64,000 nucleotides of DNA from Anaerocolumna sp. AGMB13025. Its GTDB lineage: Bacteria > Bacillota > Clostridia > Lachnospirales > Lachnospiraceae. Where the stretch lies: the NCBI RefSeq assembly GCF_029689925.1, contig NZ_CP121445.1, positions 5,316,501 to 5,380,500 of the forward strand, given 5' to 3'. The translations under genes and the position numbers were made by a program. Of this stretch, positions 35,301-43,687 are shown piece after piece (position 1 is the stretch's first letter; every line of letters begins with the position of its first letter). Below the pieces are notes generated by a model. The model had not been told where the DNA came from. It ran no database searches and saw only the letters and a program-made list of their open reading frames with translations.

Positions 35301-35687
35301 AGGTCTGTGATGCTGAGGCCAGTTAAATTCAATTCCTCCTGATATCCAAGGTCCGGTAAGCCCCACTAACGCCGGTTTTACCACCTGATTATAATATACA
35401 AAATCATAATCATTGGTTTTGTCATAAGCTCTTTGAATCCTTCCGCCCAATTCCGGCAGGATCATAACCTTAATATACTGATTTTCCAGATATACTGCGC
35501 GATATTCCTTATCCTTTTTGATATCACTTATTTTCTCAATAACCGGATACGGATATACTTTTCCGGAGCTGCCCTGGTATACCCTTTTTTCCGAAAATAT
35601 CGGATTTTTACCCGGTTCTCCTATTTCGTAAGTAGGAATCGTAACGACTTCCTCCCAGGCTTTAACGCCATAAAATTCTTCTTTCAA
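32328..35687 (-). CDS. DUF5107/TPR protein of carbohydrate region
   Basis: A 1119-residue protein. Residues about 1-380 form a DUF5107-type, galactose-mutarotase-like beta-sandwich domain (LPELGGRIQRAYDK, GGIEFNWPQHHRPTTF, WWANPAVAVN). The remainder is mostly tetratricopeptide repeats such as AYYYLGLSLFFQDNMSEAFDAF. No signal peptide. DUF5107 proteins are regularly encoded next to glycoside hydrolases, and a carbohydrate-active role is suspected, which is family context rather than proof. The start is a TTG with GGGAGG seven bases upstream. An in-frame 21-nt tandem repeat (33661-33744) encodes three ADENELT-like heptads. Convergent with GH4 and divergent from an AraC regulator. Confidence 0.85.
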   Translation of the reverse strand: MKEEFYGVKAWEEVVTIPTYEIGEPGKNPIFSEKRVYQGSSGKVYPYPVIEKISDIKKDKEYRAVYLENQYIKVMILPELGGRIQRAYDKTNDYDFVYYNQVVKPALVGLTGPWISGGIEFNWPQHHRPTTFLPVDHKIQENEDGSRTVLVGDVDQMYGTKGIAAFTLYPDKAFIEIKGQLYNRTPFPQTFLWWANPAVAVNEYTQSIFPPDVHAVMDHGKRDVSKFPIATGVYYKKDYSDGVDISRYKNIPVPTSYMAERSEYDFVGGYDYSKSAGILHVADHHISPGKKQWTWGSGDFGKAWDRNLTDEDGPYIELMTGVYTDNQPDFSWLKPFEEKTFKQYFMPYKTVGEVKNATIHAMVNIKCREHSVYLCVYGTQDYDKAKVVLKHKNEIVNTDMVRISPVHIYENTIPVSYIEESDLTVEVYDTEEQLLVSYSPVKKKIEKLPKPAEPAKDPSDLKTNEELYFTGLHIEQYRHATYEPDDYYLEGLKRDGGDVRINTAYGSLLFRRGAITEAERYFRKAIERLTWKNPNPYSSEAYYYLGLSLFFQDNMSEAFDAFYKAAWSNEQQEMSFYYLAVIAARNKTYAEALEFIEKALIKNSHNMKARGLKAIILRYLGQREEARSFIEESLKIDCFDYVSGFEKIRNKAADEKDLATDENELTADENELTADEKELIQLMRDFSENFIQTARDYGEVGRYEEAVEVLRLCQKENPLLKYYEAYYLSKMGETKKAFEALTQAQKFKDLYCFPNKLEDIPVLQFAIDKNKEDGKAPYLLGNLYYDKKQYQTAKNLWELSARIDPAFPGVFRNLSHVYFNKDREPAKAREALEKALSLDQKDDRILFELDQLYKKLNLPAGQRLVLYETYPDTFKNRDDMYIEYITLLNQTGSYRPALKLMLNHRFHPWEGGEGKVTAQYKTSLLEIAKEEMEKGEYETAISNLEAALVYPENLGEGKLEGTKDNHLNYYLGCALEAIGKAAAAEEYFQLAAAGNEEPAGMMYYNDQPADMILYQGLALRKLGKTTAANARFYKLIDYGEQHMFDNVRIDYFAVSLPDFMIFEEDWNKRNVVHCYYLIGLGNLGLGNILKAKEAFAKVLELDKNHLNCILYHNLADLHN
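33661..33744 (-). repeat. In-frame 21-nt tandem repeat inside the DUF5107-TPR gene
   Basis: Four units of TCATCTGCTGTTAATTCATTC (plus strand), two nearly exact and two degenerate, encode ADENELT heptads between TPR units. Copy number could vary without breaking the frame. The surroundings are ordinary TPR code. Confidence 0.9.
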
Positions 35688-35715
35688 GCTGATACCTCCC
35701 TTATTCTAAATAACT

Positions 35716-35751
35716 CCCGGAATCAGGTTAACCTCTTCCGGGTGGTTTTTT
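35716..35751. promoter_or_regulatory. Hairpin with T-tract in the DUF5107 leader
   Basis: CCCGGAA (35716-35722) pairs with TTCCGGG (35736-35742), with a GGTTAACC self-complementary loop, then GGTTTTTTA on the plus strand. It is terminator-like on the plus strand, although no rightward gene precedes it. On the minus strand it lies in the leader of the DUF5107 gene, 30 bp before its start. Confidence 0.5.
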
Positions 35752-35983
35752 ATCTGTAATTGAATTATACAATGCTAAACTCTCTTTGGCATTAGTCTGG
35801 TTTGCTGTAATGTTTTTAAAAATTGCTCTTAATACCAATCCGGCTTTTTTACTATCTACAGTCCACTTTCCCTGTTGACGTGCTATTTCTAATGTTTTAT
35901 AATAGCTTTATAATTCCGTTTTTCATTCTGAAGTTTTAAAATTAGTTCTTTTTATTGAATCAAAACCAAAGGAGGTAACTTAT

Positions 35984-36841
35984 ATGAAACCGATTGATAT
36001 GGGATTGTCAACCGAATCCGCCATCTATTTTCATACTGCCAGTGCCCAGGCGAGGCAGATGTTCTTCTGCCTGATGTGTACCGGTCATTATTATTGCGAT
36101 AACAATTACGCGGTTTCCAGGAATAAATATGACAGTTATTTAATCATGTTCATTAAAAGGGGACAGGGCTCCGTTACCATTGACGGTAAATCTATGTCTT
36201 TCTCCGCCGGACAGGCAGTACTCATAGACTGCTATAAACCCCATTCCTATAAAGCGCATGGCGATATGGAAACTTTATGGATCCACTTTTACGGTAATAC
36301 CTCCAGGGAATACTGCGATTATATCGTATCCCGCTCCGGCAATGTGATTACCTTAAAAGATACCTATTCCTTTGAAAATAAACTAAACAAAATATATACC
36401 TCCTTTTCAACCAATACTTTGCTTAGTGAAGCGGTAATCTCCCAATATATAACCAATCTGCTGACTGCCCTTATTACCTTTGCGGGCGAAGTCAGACCAA
36501 GTTACAGTCATTCCGAAACCATTGAAGAAACCATTGCCTTCATCTGTGATAATATCAACCGGAATATCAGTCTCAATGAATTAGCTTCCAGAGTTTCCTT
36601 AAGTCCTTATTACTTTACCAGACTTTTTAAAAAGGAAACGGGTTTTACTCCACATGAATATATTATTACAGCCAGAATAAACGCAGCTAAATTTTATCTG
36701 AAATCCTCCAGATATCCGGTTAAGGAAATCTGCTTTAGCTGCGGTTTTACCAGTGAAAGTAATTTCTGCACCTCTTTTAAGAAAGTAGTCGGAATGAAGC
36801 CTTCCGATTATAGGGAACGGTTTTCTGATACCTCCTTATAG
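35984..36841 (+). CDS. AraC-family transcriptional regulator of alpha-galactoside genes
   Basis: A 285-residue regulator: cupin-like sensing part (DSYLIMFIKRGQGSVTIDG; AGQAVLIDCYKPHSYKAHG) and two helix-turn-helix motifs (LNELASRVSLSPYYFTRLFK; VKEICFSCGFTSESNFCTSFKK). AAAGGAGG precedes the ATG. It is divergent from the DUF5107-TPR gene and convergent with the GH36 gene, whose stop codon is the very next base. It probably regulates either or both; which one cannot be told from sequence. Confidence 0.9.
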   Translation: MKPIDMGLSTESAIYFHTASAQARQMFFCLMCTGHYYCDNNYAVSRNKYDSYLIMFIKRGQGSVTIDGKSMSFSAGQAVLIDCYKPHSYKAHGDMETLWIHFYGNTSREYCDYIVSRSGNVITLKDTYSFENKLNKIYTSFSTNTLLSEAVISQYITNLLTALITFAGEVRPSYSHSETIEETIAFICDNINRNISLNELASRVSLSPYYFTRLFKKETGFTPHEYIITARINAAKFYLKSSRYPVKEICFSCGFTSESNFCTSFKKVVGMKPSDYRERFSDTSL

Positions 36842-38938
36842 TCAGATACGATCTAGTTCAATAAGCTGACTGTCATAGTCACCCTTTAAAGTCACATCGA
36901 TACCGTAGTACATGAAATAAGCACCCGATTTACTATATTCTAATTCATTTATCCTGACGCGGTAGCGGCAGTCAGGTATCAGGTCTTTCACTTTTAAGTG
37001 ATACTGTTCTTTACCATATCTGCCGTTTATCAGAAAAGCAAAGATAATATTATGTCCATCTTTCTGATACTGGACTGCATGAAACTCATCTTTTGTTAAA
37101 CTTTTTAAACGGTAAAGCCTGCCAAACTGAATAATATCCCGGATTCTTTTATATATGGCTACCTGTTTTTTAATCTCCTCCGCCTCGGCGAGGCTTAACG
37201 TATTTAAGTTATTACCAATACCCAAAGCTCCGCACATAGCCGTATGAAGCGCAAAAGTAATTGGTACCTTTCTCTTAGTGAAACCATCCGGACTATCCGT
37301 TACCCAGGCGCGCATATATTTTGCCGGATAGATATAACTGTAACTTTCCTGGATTTCCAGGCGGTCCAGGGGGTCTACATTATCACTGGGCCAATATTCG
37401 TCAAAAAAGCGCATAGCCCCGTAATCCACACGTCCTCCGCCGGAAGCACATGCTTCAACTTCAACATCCGGATGTCTTTTTCTGCATTCTTCTATAACAC
37501 GGTATAAATTCCGGGTGTGTTTTACCCATACTTCTTTCCCTTCACCAAAAACTTCGCTTGTACCTCCGGTTTCCGCAACAGGCCGGTTCATATCCCATTT
37601 TATATAGTCGATTTTATATTCCGTTAACAGGTTATCTATGGAAGCAATCATAAACTGCACCACTTCTTCTTTGGTTAAATTAAGGGCATACTGATTTCTC
37701 CCTTTCAGTACCGGACGGTTGGGAAACCGGTAAACCCAGTCTGGATGCTCCCGATACAGATTGCTGTCTTCATTGACCATTTCCGGTTCAAGCCAGAGGC
37801 CAAATCCCATATTTAAGCGGTTTACCTCGTCAATAAGGGGTGTAAGACCCTCCGGAAACTTCTTTTTGCTTACCTGCCAGTCCCCAAGTGAACTGGTATC
37901 GGAATTCCGTTCCCCAAACCAGCCGTCATCAATTACGAATAATTCCGCACCAAGACCGGCTGCCCTCTTAGCTAATTTAACCTGGTCTTCAAACTCTACA
38001 TCAAATAGTGTAGCATACCAGGAATTATATAAAACCTTAAGGGACTTATCTGCAAAGGCTTCTGGTACCAGTTCCTTTAAACAGAACCTATGAAGGGTAT
38101 GGCTCATATCAGAAAAGCCCTGGTGGGAATATCCGCAATAAGCTGCTGGTGTTGCGAAACTTTCTCCGGGTTTTAAGATCCAGGTAAAATCCGTATCACT
38201 GACACCAATTAAAACATTTAAGTACTCATAAGGAGTGGCTTCTGCAACTATTTTAAAATTACCGGAATACTCAAGAACACCGTAATAAACTTCTCCTTCA
38301 TATTCCCTGGCGCCGTTATGTACGATAAAGCAGGGATTTGCCACATGTGCAGTAGAACCTCTTAAACTTTCAAATACTTTTTTCCCGGCGTTGACTTTAT
38401 CTGAATATTTTCGAAATTCTGCTCCCCAGGTTCCGTTGAAATTAATCACCTCATAAGAAGTCCCCGGAATTCCGTATTCTGCTGAATAAAAGCGTTCTAA
38501 TAAGATGTCTGTGTCTCCCTGATTTTCAGCCTTTTGGTATCTCTTAATTATATTCTCCTGTTCAAATACTTCATAATACAAAGTGACCTTAAGGGGATAA
38601 AAAGCATCCTCCAAAGTAATCCGTAAGCAGTCTTTCTCTGCCTGATAACCTGTTACCCGATATCGGAAATCTCCGGTACCGTCCGCATAACGGACTTTCA
38701 TGGAGGTTTCCTTGTATCGCATCATTCCAAAGGACGAGCATTCCTCCATGGTCTTATCGATGGAGGCATGATAGGAATTATCCCGTGTAGGTATCCTGCC
38801 CGTGAAATCTTCTATATCAGGAAGTTTCCTGCCCCAGTATAAATGGCTCAGAATTCCACTATCATCTATTTGGACTACATAGGATGTTTGTTCCGTACTT
38901 AAAAGAAATGTCTTATTATTATAAATCTGTATGGACAT
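36842..38938 (-). CDS. aga: Alpha-galactosidase, glycoside hydrolase family 36
   Basis: A 698-residue cytoplasmic retaining alpha-galactosidase of the raffinose/stachyose-active type. The N-terminal super-sandwich domain is followed by a TIM barrel. The nucleophile is Asp449 in YIKWDMNR and the acid/base Asp519 in SDNVDP. The CASGGGRVDYG segment (497-507) and FVIDDGWFG (334-342) are typical. The length is slightly below the usual 720-740. The gene starts with AGGAGATACTAT before its ATG, 29 bp downstream of the permease pair, so it is the last gene of the transporter operon. Raffinose-family or melibiose substrates are expected. Confidence 0.94.
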   Translation of the reverse strand: MSIQIYNNKTFLLSTEQTSYVVQIDDSGILSHLYWGRKLPDIEDFTGRIPTRDNSYHASIDKTMEECSSFGMMRYKETSMKVRYADGTGDFRYRVTGYQAEKDCLRITLEDAFYPLKVTLYYEVFEQENIIKRYQKAENQGDTDILLERFYSAEYGIPGTSYEVINFNGTWGAEFRKYSDKVNAGKKVFESLRGSTAHVANPCFIVHNGAREYEGEVYYGVLEYSGNFKIVAEATPYEYLNVLIGVSDTDFTWILKPGESFATPAAYCGYSHQGFSDMSHTLHRFCLKELVPEAFADKSLKVLYNSWYATLFDVEFEDQVKLAKRAAGLGAELFVIDDGWFGERNSDTSSLGDWQVSKKKFPEGLTPLIDEVNRLNMGFGLWLEPEMVNEDSNLYREHPDWVYRFPNRPVLKGRNQYALNLTKEEVVQFMIASIDNLLTEYKIDYIKWDMNRPVAETGGTSEVFGEGKEVWVKHTRNLYRVIEECRKRHPDVEVEACASGGGRVDYGAMRFFDEYWPSDNVDPLDRLEIQESYSYIYPAKYMRAWVTDSPDGFTKRKVPITFALHTAMCGALGIGNNLNTLSLAEAEEIKKQVAIYKRIRDIIQFGRLYRLKSLTKDEFHAVQYQKDGHNIIFAFLINGRYGKEQYHLKVKDLIPDCRYRVRINELEYSKSGAYFMYYGIDVTLKGDYDSQLIELDRI

Positions 38939-38967
38939 ATAGTATCTCCTATCTAAATTTTAATCGT

Positions 38968-39795
38968 TTAGTTCTTTGAACCAGTGGTTGCAATACCTTC
39001 CACGAACTGTTTCTGGAATACAATAAACAATACTACCATAGGTATAATTGCTATTACGGAGCCTGCCATTAATTCGGGATAATTGGTGGTATATTGTCCC
39101 TGGAGTAAGGCCAGACCAGAGGACAGCGGCATTTTTTCGGGAGTCATATTAACAATTAAGGGCCACATTAAATCCTTCCAGGCAAAAAGGGAGGTAAATA
39201 TAATGAGTGATACGATACCGGATTTTGCCAGGGGAAGCATAATTTTAGCAAAAACCTGGCCTGTATTGCAGCCGTCGAGTATTGCGGCTTCCTCTAGTTC
39301 ATCTGGAATCCCCAAGAAGAACTGCCGCAGCAGAAACGTTCCGAAAGTACTGACAATACCTGGAACGATCAGGGCTTTCACCGTATTTGCCCAGCCTAAT
39401 TTCGATACGATAAGATACTGGGGCAAAATAAAAATCTGTGACGGCACCATCATAGGCAGAAGTACCAGCGTAAACAAGACTCCTCTGCCGGGAAAGTCGA
39501 GTCTTGCAAAGGCGTAAGCTGCCATGGCACTAAAGATTGTAGAGGTGATTAATCTGACTGCTATCATGATAAAGGTATTCGTAAAAAAGCTTGTAAAGGG
39601 AAGTGTATTCCACACACTTTTAAAATTCACCATGCTCCATTTGTCCGGCAGGATTTTAGGCGGTACCTGCAGGGATTCAGTCAAGTTTTTAAAGGAGGTC
39701 AAAACACTCCAGATAAAGGGAAGCACCATAATAATACTTCCTAAGATTAATAATAGATATATGATAATATTGCCTTTCCTTATTTTCCTGTCCAT
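38968..39795 (-). CDS. Carbohydrate ABC transporter permease, MalG-like
   Basis: A 275-residue inner-membrane permease of the CUT1 class, with about six membrane segments. The EAA loop, which contacts the ATPase, reads EEAAILDGCNTGQVFAKIMLP near residues 187-206. It follows the MalF-like permease by ten bases. CUT1 systems use a shared MsmK-type ATPase encoded elsewhere, which explains why no ATPase is present here. The partner GH36 gene suggests alpha-galactosides as cargo. Confidence 0.93.
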   Translation of the reverse strand: MDRKIRKGNIIIYLLLILGSIIMVLPFIWSVLTSFKNLTESLQVPPKILPDKWSMVNFKSVWNTLPFTSFFTNTFIMIAVRLITSTIFSAMAAYAFARLDFPGRGVLFTLVLLPMMVPSQIFILPQYLIVSKLGWANTVKALIVPGIVSTFGTFLLRQFFLGIPDELEEAAILDGCNTGQVFAKIMLPLAKSGIVSLIIFTSLFAWKDLMWPLIVNMTPEKMPLSSGLALLQGQYTTNYPELMAGSVIAIIPMVVLFIVFQKQFVEGIATTGSKN

Positions 39796-39805
39796 GTGAT
39801 TTCTC

Positions 39806-40711
39806 CTATCGATAAAATACCCATTTCTTCTGCAGTTTCATCTGAATAAAGGTTATGAGCAAAATTATAAGCAACAAAATGGTGGCAATCGTTGAGCCAT
39901 ATCCTTTATTGTAGTTGACAAAGGTATACTGATAATACATATAAACAACAGACTGAGCCGCTTTTTTAGCCGGATTGCTTTGCCCCACCATCATATAGAT
40001 ATGGTCAAAGACCTGAAACGAACTGATGAAGGTAGTAAGAGTAACAAAGAATAAGGTCGGAGAAACCAGAGGAAGGGTAATGTTTCTAAACTTATAGAAG
40101 GGCCCTGCGCCATCTATTTCTGCAGCCTCGTAAAAAGTTTTTGGAATATCCTGCAGACCTGCCAGCAAAATGATCATATTATAACCAATCATAGACCATA
40201 TGCCAACAATAATAACCGCAGATAATATAAATCTGCTGTCTCCAAGCCAGTTCGGACCTTTTATACCGGTTAAGGATAACCCGTAATTGATCAAACCATA
40301 TTGAGCATTGTAAAGCCATCTCCATACCATGGCAATGGCCGCTGGAGCTGATACAACAGGGATAAAATATAACGTTCTGAAAAACCCTTTTGCTCGTATA
40401 TTGACATTCAGGAATACGGCTACAAGCAGGGATAATGCAACTCCCACAGGAACCGATACTACTGCGTAGAGAAACGTATTCAGTAAAGATTTTAGTAATT
40501 CCTTATCCAAAAAGGCTTTTCGGTAATTGTCAAAACCCACCCATTTAGGCGCGGCCATCCCTTTTAGTTCGTTAAAGCTGTACCAGCTGGTCTGTAGAAT
40601 CGGCCATACATTTAAAAGAAGTATCAGTAAAACTGTCGGAGCCACTAACACATAGGCCCAAATCCATATCTTTACCTTCCTTTTGCTTATTATTGAAGAA
40701 TTCATTTTCAT
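39806..40711 (-). CDS. Carbohydrate ABC transporter permease, MalF-like
   Basis: A 301-residue CUT1 permease with six to seven membrane segments. The EAA loop reads YEAAEIDGAGPFYKFRNITLP. The start is the ATG at 40711 with AGAGGTGA seven bases upstream. A longer open frame reaching 40888 runs through a repeat element and is spurious: its first 59 residues are repeat-derived and hydrophilic. It is separated from the broken binding-protein gene upstream by 418 bp of repeats. Confidence 0.92.
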   Translation of the reverse strand: MKMNSSIISKRKVKIWIWAYVLVAPTVLLILLLNVWPILQTSWYSFNELKGMAAPKWVGFDNYRKAFLDKELLKSLLNTFLYAVVSVPVGVALSLLVAVFLNVNIRAKGFFRTLYFIPVVSAPAAIAMVWRWLYNAQYGLINYGLSLTGIKGPNWLGDSRFILSAVIIVGIWSMIGYNMIILLAGLQDIPKTFYEAAEIDGAGPFYKFRNITLPLVSPTLFFVTLTTFISSFQVFDHIYMMVGQSNPAKKAAQSVVYMYYQYTFVNYNKGYGSTIATILLLIILLITFIQMKLQKKWVFYR

Positions 40712-40723
40712 TTTAACGTCACC

Positions 40724-40890
40724 TCTATTCTTGCGCACGCTCTTCAGCCAATCAAGTTTGTGGTGCGCTGTCACAAACTTATTGTTTGATAATAAGTTTT
40801 TTACCTGGTTCCTGATACATACCGCATCTGCTTGCAGATGAGATGTATGGCACTGCCGCAAATCAGAGCGGGAAAGACTTAATTTCACGG
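40724..40890 (-). repeat. Structured intergenic repeat element, copy 2 (binding protein-permease spacer)
   Basis: The same ordered blocks as 16687-16862 occur here: ATTCTTGCGCACGCTCTT, AAGTTTGTGGTGCGC, CACAAACTT, CCGCATCTGC-GCAGATG, TGGCACTGCC and CAAATCAG. Orientation relative to transcription is the same, and the element again ends just before the ribosome site (AGAGGTGA). Stem additions differ between copies (here ATACAT with ATGTAT around the GCATCTGC stem, and AACTTATTA...TAATAAGTT), which suggests that pairing is preserved while sequence drifts. Confidence 0.88.
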
Positions 40891-40939
40891 CAAAACTCCT
40901 ATATCCTTAATTCATCCATGGATGCGAAATAAATGGATA

Positions 40940-41125
40940 GTAATTACCTTCAATCACCATCCATTTACTTCAGTTATTTCAATTTTGCTTCTGTTATTAC
41001 AAATTATTTTAGTTTTTCAATTTGTTTTAGTTTTCAATTTGTTTTAGTTTTTTTGCTTCAGTTTTCAATTTGCTTCAGTTTTTTTCTTCAGTTATTTCAA
41101 TTTGCTTTAGTTATTTTAATTTATT
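40940..41125. repeat. Low-complexity TTTCAATTTGCTTTAGTT repeats
   Basis: About ten imperfect copies of a 15-20 bp unit close to TTTCAATTTGCTTCAGTT lie directly after the binding-protein stop codon. On the transcript this is A-rich and unstructured. It fills the remaining part of the 418-bp spacer; no gene is present. Confidence 0.8.
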
Positions 41126-41129
41126 CAAC

Positions 41130-42196
41130 TTATTTATTATCCAGGATTGCCTGTACCTGATCAGCTATTTGTTTACAGCCATCTTCTGCGCTGATACTTC
41201 CTGTAAATATCTGTGTCATAATGTCTTCTTCCAAGGTTACCCAGTCTCTTCTGGATTCCACATACTGAGTTGAATACCCGTAATCTGCCGCATCGATAAA
41301 TACCTGAGCTTTGATTTTGGGAAATCCTTCGGCCCAGGGTTCTTGTGAACCTTCATAAGCAGAAATCGCTGCTCCGGATTTTGACTGAATTATGTTAGCA
41401 TCCATACCGCCTAAATACTCCACGAACTTCCAGGCTTCCTCGGGATGTTTCGTTTTCGCTGCTATGGAATACCCCATACCGCCGCAAATAGAACCCCTTT
41501 GTGCCTGTTTTGGCATGGGAGCCACATCGATATTTAATCCATCAATAGACAGATACTCATTGGCCATCCAGGAACCTGCCGTAATCATCGCTGCTTTTCC
41601 CGACTCAAAATACTGGTCCGGTGTGGTATTGGCGAAATCCTCTGCCGTTGGAGAGAACCCTTTATTAATAAAAGAAACTGCGTACTTGATTGCATCAATA
41701 GTTTTCGGATCATCATATAAAGAATCTGTTTCATCTTTATTGATAACATCTGAACCATTCTGCCAGATCAGGTTATAATAGTAATTCTGACTGTTGCAGA
41801 GCCATTAATCTTATCCGCTAAATTCATTAAGGCATTACCTTCTACATAGTTATAGATCTGTTCCGGATGCATCCAGAAGATATCGGGCATATTACCGCCG
41901 GTTGCCGCCGCATTTAATTTTGTCCAGTACTGATCCCAGGGAGTTACCTCAACTTTAATGGTTATATTCGAATTGTCTTTCATAAAAGCATCTGCCATAG
42001 CTTGCATTCCCGCCTGCTGATTTGCATCCCAGATGGCAAAAGTTAATTCTACTTTTTCACCGGTTCCTGTCTGGGCACCGTCTACAGCTTTCGTCTCTTT
42101 GTTCCCGCCAGAGTTACTGCTGCAGCCTGCTGCCATTACAACACATAATAGTAATGCAAAAACCAGACTCGTTACTTTTCTTAATCTTTTCATCAT
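41130..42196 (-). pseudogene. Sugar ABC transporter binding lipoprotein, broken by deletion and frameshift
   Basis: The N-terminal frame (41768-42196) has a lipoprotein signal with lipobox MAAGC and a normal CUT1 binding-protein start up to NLADKIN near residue 126. It then reads five to ten odd residues and stops. A second frame continues from about 41790 to 41130 with SQNYYYNLIWQNGSDV and a normal C-terminus (MITAGSWMANEYL). In this family about 80-100 residues normally separate these two parts, so a stretch of roughly 250-300 bp seems deleted together with the frame change. Joined length would be about 355 instead of 420-450 residues. The gene heads the permease-GH36 operon. A sequencing or assembly error would explain the shift but not easily the missing segment. 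Confidence 0.85.
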
Positions 42197-42566
42197 AAAC
42201 CCTCTCCTATTCTGTTATTCAATCTTCCTTGCCTAGACCCGAAATCTATGTTTAAAACTTCTGTTATAACTTAAAGCCTTCACCTCCAGTTCTTTTGTTT
42301 TCAGTTACAACCAGATTATAACGCTGTATCAAAGACAATACATTAATTTATCTTGCTCTGCTCTTTGTAAATATTGCTCTGTTTATTCATCTATATTGCC
42401 AGTTTTTCATACAAATTGTATAGTACCCTATGGATATCAAAGTCTGGAACAATTGGGACTTAACTGATATGAGTCTAAAGTATATTGAATAAGGCTGAGG
42501 AAGATTTAAAAGAATATCTGAGCAAATCCAGAACAGCAAAATAAATGAGTGCAGAAAGAGGCTATT
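42197..42566. other. Divergent regulatory region between binding-protein and galM genes
   Basis: 370 bp of AT-rich DNA. On the minus strand a perfect TATAAT lies at 42314-42319, about 118 bp before the binding-protein start; no good -35 is at the right distance, which would suit an activator. Repeated TTGCTCTG (42352, 42370 region) may be binding half-sites. The galM ribosome site AAAGAGG is at the right end. Confidence 0.4.
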
Positions 42567-43622
42567 ATGAACATAACAGAAAAATATTTAGGCAATTTAT
42601 CACAGGATTCTATCTTTTTATATACCTTAGTAAATGACAATAATATTAACATCTCCATACTCTCTTACGGAGGAACGATTATGGAGATTGCCCTACCGGA
42701 TAAAGATACCGGTCTGCGTACCATTACTCTTACCCTTAAGAACTGGGAGGATTACATACATAATCCCCTCTATCCCGGTTCCAGCTTAGGACCAAATGCC
42801 GGACGTATCCGCAACGGAGAAATGACAATAGGCAGCAACAACTATCAATTAAGTCAAAATGACGGGAGACATCATCTTCATGGTGGGGTTTCTTCTGTGT
42901 CTTATCAGAATTGGAGTTTAAAAGAGCGGATAAAGGGCAAAAATTTTGTTAGTCTAACCCTTAGTACTGTCTTAACAGACGGGCAGGAGGGGTATCCAGG
43001 AAACAGAGAAATTAGTGTCTCCTATACCTTGGATAACTCGGGACGATTTGAAATTCAATATTCCGGTACTTCAGACCGTGATACTTATTTTAACCTGTCA
43101 AACCATACGTATTTTAACCTATCCGGTCTAAACGCTCCCGGTCTGTCACAGATATTAAACATAGATGCCAATTCCTATATTGCCAATAACGAAGAGCACC
43201 TCCCCCTGCAATTATTACCGATTGAGAACTCCCCCTTTGATTTTGGCTCCCCGGTATCATTAAAAGATAATCTTGAGAGTTATCCCAATCACCCGCAAAC
43301 TATAATCGCAAAGGGCTATAACAACGGGTTTGACATACGAAATGCCGCTCTACGTAATGCTCCGGCGGTAACCCTTTGGGATTCAGAGCATACGGCAGGG
43401 CTTAAATTATATACGAATGCTCCCTGCCTGGTATTATATTCCGGGGGGTTTATAGGAAGTGAATATAGACTAAAAAACAACACTCCAACATACATAAGCT
43501 GTGCCATCGCATTGGAAGCTCAGGACTTTCCTGATGCCTTGCATTTGGGGGAAGGTTCTGATGGAATCACGTTAAAAGGAGAACGGTATCAAAGAAAAAT
43601 TGTATATGAATTTTTATATTAA
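42567..43622 (+). CDS. galM: Aldose 1-epimerase (galactose mutarotase)
   Basis: A 351-residue cytoplasmic enzyme that interconverts alpha and beta anomers of galactose or glucose, feeding galactose released by the alpha- and beta-galactosidases into the Leloir pathway. The catalytic residues are visible: His in GRHHLHGG (about residue 93), His in LSNHTYFNLSG and Glu in ALEAQDFPDA near the C-terminus. The start is the ATG at 42567, five bases after AAAGAGG; a GTG six codons upstream overlaps that ribosome site. It is divergent from the sugar-transporter operon. Confidence 0.93.
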   Translation: MNITEKYLGNLSQDSIFLYTLVNDNNINISILSYGGTIMEIALPDKDTGLRTITLTLKNWEDYIHNPLYPGSSLGPNAGRIRNGEMTIGSNNYQLSQNDGRHHLHGGVSSVSYQNWSLKERIKGKNFVSLTLSTVLTDGQEGYPGNREISVSYTLDNSGRFEIQYSGTSDRDTYFNLSNHTYFNLSGLNAPGLSQILNIDANSYIANNEEHLPLQLLPIENSPFDFGSPVSLKDNLESYPNHPQTIIAKGYNNGFDIRNAALRNAPAVTLWDSEHTAGLKLYTNAPCLVLYSGGFIGSEYRLKNNTPTYISCAIALEAQDFPDALHLGEGSDGITLKGERYQRKIVYEFLY

Positions 43623-43687
43623 AATGTATGACGTAACCTTAAGGCTGCATATCCAATAATTACCTTCTATTTTTTTCTTTCATAAGA

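Noticed and set aside
35716..35751. Rightward terminator for a gene in 32328-35687
   Set aside because: There is no rightward gene there; kept only as a leader hairpin of uncertain role.
40712..40888. N-terminal extension of the MalF-like permease
   Set aside because: Runs through the structured repeat element; the true start at 40711 has a proper ribosome site.
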